Shown here in pieces: positions 5,093 through 10,352 of a DNA stretch of 10,352 nucleotides. This stretch comes from Planctomycetota bacterium. GTDB lineage: Bacteria > Planctomycetota > Planctomycetia > Pirellulales > UBA7805. The stretch spans positions 1 through 10,352 of the forward strand of contig JAUWIQ010000031.1 in the NCBI GenBank assembly GCA_030605285.1, in the 5' to 3' direction. A program made the translations under genes and the position numbers. Positions within the stretch are counted from its first letter, which is position 1. Every line of letters starts with the position of its first letter. Below the pieces are notes generated by a model, which saw only the letters and a list, made by a program, of their open reading frames with translations, searched no databases and had not been told where the DNA came from.

Positions 5093-8000
5093 CAAACACA
5101 TTGCGGGAAGAATTGCCCAAGCAATACAACCACCATGCCGCACAACAGCGTTGGTATCCGTATTGGAAATCGCAAGGCTACTTCCATGCGGAACCCGCTA
5201 CGGATCGTGCGTCCTACTCCATTGTCATGCCACCGCCAAACGTAACCGGGGCGTTGCATCTGGGCCACGCACTGAATAACACGTTGCAGGATATCTTGAT
5301 TCGCTTCAAGCGCATGCAGGGATACAACGTACTCTGGATGCCCGGCACCGATCATGCGGGCATTGCGACACAAGCCGTAGTAGAACGCCGCCTGCTTGAA
5401 GAGGAAGGCAAATCCCGGCACGATCTGGGTCGCGAGCAACTCGTGCAAAGAATCTGGGCCTGGAAAGAACAGTACGAGCGGCGGATTCTAGAGCAACTTG
5501 GACAGATGGGTTGCAGTTGCGACTGGGAGCGGACGCGATTCACGCTCGACGAAGTCTGTGCGCGGGCGGTACGCCATACATTTTACAGTTTTTTCAAAGA
5601 ACGTATCATCTACCGCGGTAAGCGCCTGGTTAATTGGGACACGTACCTACAGACGGCAGTCAGCGACGACGAAGTGTTTCACGAGGAGGTTGCCGGACAC
5701 TTCTGGCAGATTCGTTATCCGGTGATCGATCCGGAGCCAGGTGAACCCCAGTTTGTTTCGATTGCCACGACCCGACCAGAAACTCTTTTAGGTGATGTGG
5801 CTGTCGCGGTCCATCCTCGACCCGCTGAGGAACTGCAGAAGGTCGAGGCAGAATTGGAAGGAAAGTTGGTCTCCGCGCCCGAGAAAGAAAAAGGGGAACT
5901 TGCAGCGCAGCTTAAGGATCTCCAGAAGCGGCGGCAAGAACTTCTTCCCCGTCTTGAGCAGCTCCGAGATATGGCTCGCACCGGACGCAGACTACGTTTG
6001 CCGCTCTTGGATCGGGAGATACCGATCGTGGCCGATGTGTGGGCCAAGCCGCAGCTTGGGAGCGGCTGTGTCAAAATAACTCCGGCGCACGACCCCAATG
6101 ACTATGAGGTTGGTTTGCGACAGGGTTTACCGAGGATCAATATCCTCAATCCGACCGGTACGCTTAATGGCAATGCGGGTCCTTACGAAGGGCTCAATAT
6201 TATGGAGTCCCGCCAGCAAGTGGTTGCCGACTTGGAGGCCGCGGGTTTCTTAGAGCAAGTTGAGGATCGCCGCATCGATCTGGCGCATTCGGATCGCAGC
6301 AAAACCCCAATCGCACCCTATCTGGCTGACCAGTGGTTTGTCGCCATGGATCATCTGGCCCAGTCGGCCATGGATGCAGTCAAGCAGCAGCGGGTAAAAA
6401 TATTTCCCCGCCGCTATGAAAAGGGATATCTCGATTGGCTTAGCGAAAAGCGCGATTGGCCAGTGAGCCGACAACTCTGGTGGGGTCATCGGATCCCGGT
6501 ATGGTCTTGCGAAGTCAAAGATGCAGACACTCTCGAGCAAATTACGCAGGCCCTCGAGGCAGATCCAGCCAGACAAGAAGATAAATTGTCCTACCTAGTT
6601 CACCCCGCTGAGGCCGCTGCAGAAGGTTCAGCAATTCCCGCCCAGCTCCACGTCTGCATTCAGGATGAAGATACCGAGATTCAGGCGCGCGTGGAGGCGC
6701 TTGGCTTCAAGCAAGACAACGATGTCCTGGATACTTGGTTCAGTTCCGCACTCTGGCCCCACTCAACACTCGGTTGGCCGGATAAAACAGCCGCGCTGGA
6801 AACCTTCTATCCCACCAGTGTGTTGGTTACAAGCCGAGATATTATCACACTCTGGGTAGCGCGGATGATCCTGGCAGGTCTCCATAATATGGGCGCCGTT
6901 CCTTTCCGAGAAGTTTACATCCACCCCAAGATTTTAGACGGCTATGGGGAAACGATGTCGAAGTCGAAAGGCAATGGCGTCGATCCTCTGGATGTCATCG
7001 AGAAGTATGGTGCCGATGCACTCCGGTTCGGAATTGCCCATCTGGCGACAGAAAATCAGGATACGCGGATGAAAATCGAATTTGTCTGCCCTCATTGTGA
7101 GACCTTGGTAGAACAAACAAAGAAGAACCGAATCTTGCCGGTGGTGAATTGCCCAAAATGTCAGCAAGGGTTTTCCACCCAATGGGCTCAAACGGAAGAG
7201 GACAAAGCGGTCCCGCGAGCAGCGGTGACCAGCGAGCGATTTGAATTAGGGAGAAACTTTTGTAACAAACTATGGAACGCTTCTCGATTTGCAATGCTCA
7301 ATCTGGGAAGTTACACGCCCGGTGCGATAACCACCACAGAACTGCGCATGGAAGACCGCTGGATTTTGAGTCGTCTGGCTACCGTGACAGAGCATGTCAC
7401 CGTCGCGTTGGAGCAGTACCGGTACGCAGACGTAGCCCGTGTGTTATATGACTTTGCCTGGGACGAATTTTGCAGCTTTTACATTGAAATGGTCAAGTTG
7501 CGATTCGAAGACGAAGAGCAAGGTCCGCTTGCCCGCCGCGTGCTGGCCCACACACTCGATACGCTATTGCGACTACTGCACCCGATCATTCCGTTTATCA
7601 CAGAAGAGGTCTGGCAAAATCTTCACGAGCTTGCGCCAAGCCGCGGTCTTGTGCCCCAACCAGCCGCGGAGAGCATCATCATTGCCGCATGGCCCGAAGC
7701 GGATTCAACACATCAGGACAGAGAAATTGAACTCCAATTTTCACGTTTTCAAGCAGTGCTGGGTGGTGTTCGAGAGATTCGCAGTCGGCAGCAGCTTGCG
7801 CCAAAAAAAGTGATTGATTTGTCCGTCCGTTGCGACGAGGCCACGGCGGAATCACTGCGGCCCATGACGGCCTATTTTGAGTCCATGGCTGCGTCGCGCG
7901 CCACTGCTTGGGGCCCTGATGTCGAGTCGCCCGCAATCGCGGCCTCCCGCAGCCTGCCTGGCATGGATATTTTTGTCGATCTGGCGGGGCTCATCGACAT

Positions 8001-8202
8001 CGAAGCGGAGATAGCCCGTACCGATCGCGAACTGGAACGTCTAGCGCGCGCGATTGCTAGTAAGGAAAAAAAACTGGACAACCCGAATTTCCTCAAGCGT
8101 GCCCCGGAGGATGTGGTGGCTCGCGAGCGACAGTCTTTGGAAGCGTTGCAAGGCCAGTCGGCCTTCCAGCAGGCGACGCTGGAAAAACTGCGGGGTCAGT
8201 AG
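5089..8202 (+). CDS. valS: Valyl-tRNA synthetase
   Basis: Class I synthetase that charges tRNA-Val and hydrolyses mischarged Thr-tRNA. The ATG overlaps the cimA stop (ATGA), implying coupled translation. At 1037 residues it is longer than the roughly 880-950 usual for bacteria. Motifs in order: PPPNVTGALHLGH (HIGH-type, 57-60), editing-domain TTRPETLLGD (227-236) and HDPND (334-338), DVLDTWFSSALWP (545 on), TMSKS (622-626), NFCNKLWNASRF (723 on), and a C-terminal coiled-coil arm with NPNFLKRAPEDVV. Three unusual insertions are visible: a charged helical stretch at about 245-302 in the editing domain, about 70 residues between C474 and D545 where some ValRS carry a zinc knuckle, and a segment after KMSKS with CPHC (667-670) and CPKC (688-691) that looks like a zinc ribbon. 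All catalytic motifs are intact. Confidence 0.97.
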   Translation: MTNTLREELPKQYNHHAAQQRWYPYWKSQGYFHAEPATDRASYSIVMPPPNVTGALHLGHALNNTLQDILIRFKRMQGYNVLWMPGTDHAGIATQAVVERRLLEEEGKSRHDLGREQLVQRIWAWKEQYERRILEQLGQMGCSCDWERTRFTLDEVCARAVRHTFYSFFKERIIYRGKRLVNWDTYLQTAVSDDEVFHEEVAGHFWQIRYPVIDPEPGEPQFVSIATTRPETLLGDVAVAVHPRPAEELQKVEAELEGKLVSAPEKEKGELAAQLKDLQKRRQELLPRLEQLRDMARTGRRLRLPLLDREIPIVADVWAKPQLGSGCVKITPAHDPNDYEVGLRQGLPRINILNPTGTLNGNAGPYEGLNIMESRQQVVADLEAAGFLEQVEDRRIDLAHSDRSKTPIAPYLADQWFVAMDHLAQSAMDAVKQQRVKIFPRRYEKGYLDWLSEKRDWPVSRQLWWGHRIPVWSCEVKDADTLEQITQALEADPARQEDKLSYLVHPAEAAAEGSAIPAQLHVCIQDEDTEIQARVEALGFKQDNDVLDTWFSSALWPHSTLGWPDKTAALETFYPTSVLVTSRDIITLWVARMILAGLHNMGAVPFREVYIHPKILDGYGETMSKSKGNGVDPLDVIEKYGADALRFGIAHLATENQDTRMKIEFVCPHCETLVEQTKKNRILPVVNCPKCQQGFSTQWAQTEEDKAVPRAAVTSERFELGRNFCNKLWNASRFAMLNLGSYTPGAITTTELRMEDRWILSRLATVTEHVTVALEQYRYADVARVLYDFAWDEFCSFYIEMVKLRFEDEEQGPLARRVLAHTLDTLLRLLHPIIPFITEEVWQNLHELAPSRGLVPQPAAESIIIAAWPEADSTHQDREIELQFSRFQAVLGGVREIRSRQQLAPKKVIDLSVRCDEATAESLRPMTAYFESMAASRATAWGPDVESPAIAASRSLPGMDIFVDLAGLIDIEAEIARTDRELERLARAIASKEKKLDNPNFLKRAPEDVVARERQSLEALQGQSAFQQATLEKLRGQ

Positions 8203-8226
8203 GGCTTTTTGGCTCGTTTGACACCA

Positions 8227-8273
8227 GAGCGATTTTTCCGAGCTTCCCGAGCAGAAGAGTCGCTCGATTTTTT
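8227..8273 (+). terminator. Probable intrinsic terminator after valS
   Basis: GAGCGA (8227-8232) pairs with TCGCTC (8260-8265), enclosing CTTC/GAAG (8243-8246 with 8254-8257). GA and six T residues follow (8268-8273). It begins 24 bases after the valS stop. The stem is interrupted by large internal loops, so its strength is uncertain. Confidence 0.5.
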
Positions 8274-8307
8274 ACATCGGGGCGTGGTTTGTCTCCCGTC
8301 CGCTGCA

Positions 8308-8313
8308 TACAAT
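8308..8313 (+). promoter_or_regulatory. Possible -10 element for the DUF151 gene
   Basis: TACAAT matches five of six bases of the sigma-70 -10 consensus and would start a message about 75 bases before the ATG at 8395. No convincing -35 hexamer is at the right distance (TGGTTT at 8285-8290 is poor). Its position after the valS terminator-like hairpin supports a separate transcription unit. Confidence 0.3.
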
Positions 8314-8378
8314 GGAGACGGTTCGGCTCGCACCCACCGGTGACCCGGTAAGCAATCAAAAGATACCTAGCTGCCAGC

Positions 8379-8386
8379 AGGAAAGG
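8379..8386 (+). promoter_or_regulatory. Ribosome binding site that supports the 8395 start
   Basis: The purine run AGGAAAGG ends eight bases before the ATG at 8395. It is the clearest Shine-Dalgarno-like site in the window and favours 8395 over the in-frame ATGs at 8401 and 8407. Confidence 0.5.
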
Positions 8387-8394
8387 TCGTACAA

Positions 8395-8799
8395 ATGCCT
8401 ATGCAAATGGAACTCTCGCGGATTATCATCAACTCCATCAACGACCAACAAGTCATTTATCTACGTGAAGTTGACGGCGATCGCATGTTTCCTATCTTGA
8501 TCGGTCTTTTCGAGGCGACCAGTATTCATCGGCGGGTCAAGGAGGACGAGTCTCCCCGCCCGTCGACGCACGACCTCCTGGTCAATCTTGTAGAATCGAT
8601 GGACGGGGAGTTTCAGGATGTGATCATTAGTGAACTTAGAGAGCACACCTACTACGCTCTATTACGTGGGCGGCATGAAGGAGAATTGCTTGAAATTGAC
8701 GCGCGGCCATCCGATGCGATTGCCGTGGCTGTCAGCTGCGATCCACCCCTGCCGATCTATGTCAATGAGGAAGTACTCAACGATGTACTGGGCGAGTAG
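8395..8799 (+). CDS. Bifunctional nuclease-domain (BFN, DUF151) protein
   Basis: A 134-residue protein that is essentially one BFN/DUF151 domain. The family includes the structurally known Thermotoga TM0160, and plant homologues are reported to have both DNase and RNase activity; the role in bacteria is not settled. Family hallmarks are visible: GDRMFPILIGLFEATSI (about 28-44), RPSTHDLL (about 55-62), FQDVIISELREHTYYA (about 73-88) and IDARPSDAIAVAV (about 100-112), then PIYVNEEVL near the end. No signal peptide or membrane segment is seen, so it is probably cytoplasmic. It is transcribed apart from valS and converges on the aspartate kinase gene, 45 bases stop to stop. Its last four codons and stop lie in the first copy of the 16-bp tandem repeat. 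The family call is firm; the cellular role is unknown. Confidence 0.9.
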   Translation: MPMQMELSRIIINSINDQQVIYLREVDGDRMFPILIGLFEATSIHRRVKEDESPRPSTHDLLVNLVESMDGEFQDVIISELREHTYYALLRGRHEGELLEIDARPSDAIAVAVSCDPPLPIYVNEEVLNDVLGE

Positions 8800-8832
8800 C
8801 GTACTGGGCGAGTAGCGTACTGGGCGAGTAGC
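8785..8832. repeat. Three perfect tandem copies of a 16-bp unit
   Basis: The unit GTACTGGGCGAGTAGC occurs at 8785-8800, 8801-8816 and 8817-8832 without a mismatch. The first copy encodes the last residues (VLGE) and the TAG stop of the DUF151 protein; the others lie between the two convergent genes. Because each copy carries the stop in the same place, copy number can change without altering either protein. GTACTGG in each unit can also pair with CCAGTAC (8853-8859) at the end of the aspartate kinase gene. Perfect identity suggests recent slippage. Confidence 0.95.
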
Positions 8833-8844
8833 GGTTGCAGACAC

Positions 8845-10352
8845 TCAGCGTACCAGTACATCGGCGAATGCATCCTGCAGGCACTGGAGACCTTCTTCGC
8901 CACATGTTCCAGCAACTACGATGTTCACGCGGACCTCGCTGGTATTGACCATTTCGATATTGATCCCGGCAGTCGAAAGCACCCGAAAAATACGAATGGC
9001 CACACCGGTATGGCTCCGCATGCCGATTCCCGCTACGGACAATTTAGCGACTTCCGTGCCGCTGGTAACCTCACCACAGCCCATTTCCTCGGCAAGCTGC
9101 TTGGCGACACGCACCGAATCCGCCAGATTTTCCCGAGTTGCAGTAAAACTCAAATCTGCCCTACCCCCGCTGCTGTAGCTCTGCACGATCATGTCCACGA
9201 AGATGCCTTCGGCGGCTACTTTTTCAAAGACGCGGGCCGCAATCCCGGGCTTATCGGGTATCTGGCTGATGGTGATCCGGGCCTGATTGGCATCGAGTAA
9301 AACGCGATCGACGCGGAGGCCCTCCATGCCTGCTAAGTCGGTAAAGACCGCCAGCGCATCCGAATCCCTGCGGCGTTCCGTCTCGCTGAGGACCGTGGTT
9401 GTTGGTGCTTTGTCTAGTTCGAAGGCAGCGTGGATTGTCCGTAAAGCTTCCTGGGCTTGTTCGCGATCTACCAGGACCGAAATTTTGATTTCACTGGTTG
9501 TGATCATCAAGATATTGATTCCCGCACTCGCCAGCGTGCGAAACATACGATCCGCCACTCCCGTCTGCTCGGCCATACCCAATCCCACGACCGAAATTTT
9601 GGCAACGTCGGTACTCGATTCGATATGGCCGCTACCGAGTTCAACAAGTGCCCGCTCGATGGCCCCCCGCGTCGTGGCCAAATCGTCATCCAGCACAGTG
9701 AAAGAAATATTGGCTCTGCCGTCCGCCCCCACATTTTGGATGATCATATCCACGGTGATATGTTCTTGAGCGATTTCCGAAAAAATCGCCAGGCTGGTAC
9801 CAGGACGATCGGGGACTCCTTTGACGGTAACCAGCGCCTCATTTTTAATGAGTGCCGCTCCGCCCACAGCTTGGTTCGACGTTTCGGGATCGGCTGCAAC
9901 CCGTGTTCCCGTTTGATCTGAAAAACTGTGGCGGACATGTATCGGTACATTGTATCTTTTTGCAAATTCAACCGAGCGACTATGGAGTACACCCGCACCC
10001 AGGCTGGCGAGCTCCAGCATTTCATCGTAACTTATCTGCGAAACCTTGCGGGCCTCTGGCAGGAGACGCGGATCGGTCGTGTAGACGCCATCCACGTCGG
10101 TGTATATTTCGCACGCTTCGGCGCTGAGCACGGCGGCGAGTGCCACTGCGGTCAGATCGCTACCGCCGCGGCCGAGTGTGGTGATGTTGAAATCCTCATC
10201 GATTCCCTGAAAGCCGGCGGCAATCACAATCTTCCCCGCATCGAGCAAGCCATGCAGTCGATCGGTCGAGATTGAGAGGATACGGGCCTTGGTATGGGAA
10301 CTGTCGGTCTTTATGCCAATCTGAGCACCCGTCAGGCTTACCGCCTGCGATC
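8845..10352 (-). CDS. Aspartate kinase with four ACT domains (N-terminus beyond window)
   Basis: Phosphorylates aspartate to aspartyl-4-phosphate, the first step to lysine, threonine, methionine and diaminopimelate. About 501 residues are visible. The frame runs off the right edge, so the N-terminal part with the KFGGTS-type motif is missing; the TTG at 10248 is internal. The visible kinase domain has SLTGAQIGIKTD, KIVIAAGFQGI, TTLGRGGSDLTAVALAA and DVDGVYTTDPR. Two regulatory ACT pairs follow (about 9837-9409 and 9279-8848), joined by a linker of about 43 residues. The second ACT of each pair is clearly related: 26 of 47 residues are identical from DVAKISVVGLGM against EVAKLSVAGIGM. Most aspartokinases have one pair; a doubled set is known in cyanobacteria. 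Feedback by lysine and/or threonine is expected from the family but not readable here. There is no fused homoserine dehydrogenase. Confidence 0.95.
   Translation of the reverse strand, partial: SQAVSLTGAQIGIKTDSSHTKARILSISTDRLHGLLDAGKIVIAAGFQGIDEDFNITTLGRGGSDLTAVALAAVLSAEACEIYTDVDGVYTTDPRLLPEARKVSQISYDEMLELASLGAGVLHSRSVEFAKRYNVPIHVRHSFSDQTGTRVAADPETSNQAVGGAALIKNEALVTVKGVPDRPGTSLAIFSEIAQEHITVDMIIQNVGADGRANISFTVLDDDLATTRGAIERALVELGSGHIESSTDVAKISVVGLGMAEQTGVADRMFRTLASAGINILMITTSEIKISVLVDREQAQEALRTIHAAFELDKAPTTTVLSETERRRDSDALAVFTDLAGMEGLRVDRVLLDANQARITISQIPDKPGIAARVFEKVAAEGIFVDMIVQSYSSGGRADLSFTATRENLADSVRVAKQLAEEMGCGEVTSGTEVAKLSVAGIGMRSHTGVAIRIFRVLSTAGINIEMVNTSEVRVNIVVAGTCGEEGLQCLQDAFADVLVR

Noticed and set aside
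8785..8832. Tandem repeat as a CRISPR array
   Set aside because: The copies abut with no spacers, are only 16 bp, and overlap a coding end.

Overview
The window looks like chromosomal housekeeping DNA from a free-living bacterium, most likely a member of the Planctomycetota (Pirellula-like). This is inferred from protein character: an FtsK with strongly acidic low-complexity segments, a valyl-tRNA synthetase with extra insertions, an aspartate kinase with a doubled ACT regulatory region, and mostly weak or absent Shine-Dalgarno sites. No marker gene settles the taxonomy. I see no phage, transposon, CRISPR array, tRNA or rRNA.

Layout. Positions 1-480 hold no convincing gene, but the plus strand can form an almost continuous series of local hairpins. 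ftsK follows (481-3147, +), encoding a membrane-anchored DNA translocase with a 77-residue hyperacidic tail. The 376-base gap 3148-3523 carries a promoter-like sequence, two possible short leader ORFs and a clear intrinsic-terminator hairpin ending 25 bases before the next gene. Then come cimA (3524-5092, +; citramalate synthase, first step of a threonine-independent isoleucine route) and valS (5089-8202, +; valyl-tRNA synthetase), which overlap by ATGA and are probably translationally coupled. A hairpin plus T-run follows valS. A bifunctional-nuclease-domain (DUF151) protein gene lies at 8395-8799 (+). Its last codons form the first of three perfect 16-bp tandem repeats. The convergent gene at 8845-10352 (-) is an aspartate kinase, cut by the window edge so that its N-terminus is missing.

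How the genes fit together. cimA and valS link branched-chain amino-acid synthesis and charging. The terminator just upstream of cimA leaves little room for another promoter, so the operon is plausibly controlled by attenuation. A ten-codon ORF with Ile-Val-Ile codons lies 31 bases upstream of the hairpin, and a partial antiterminator pairing can be drawn. Aspartate kinase feeds the aspartate family (lysine, threonine, methionine), so two of the five genes concern amino-acid supply.

The observations most worth checking are the structured non-coding segment before ftsK, the putative cimA-valS attenuator, the acidic FtsK tail, the Cys4 insertion in ValRS and the 16-bp tandem repeat.
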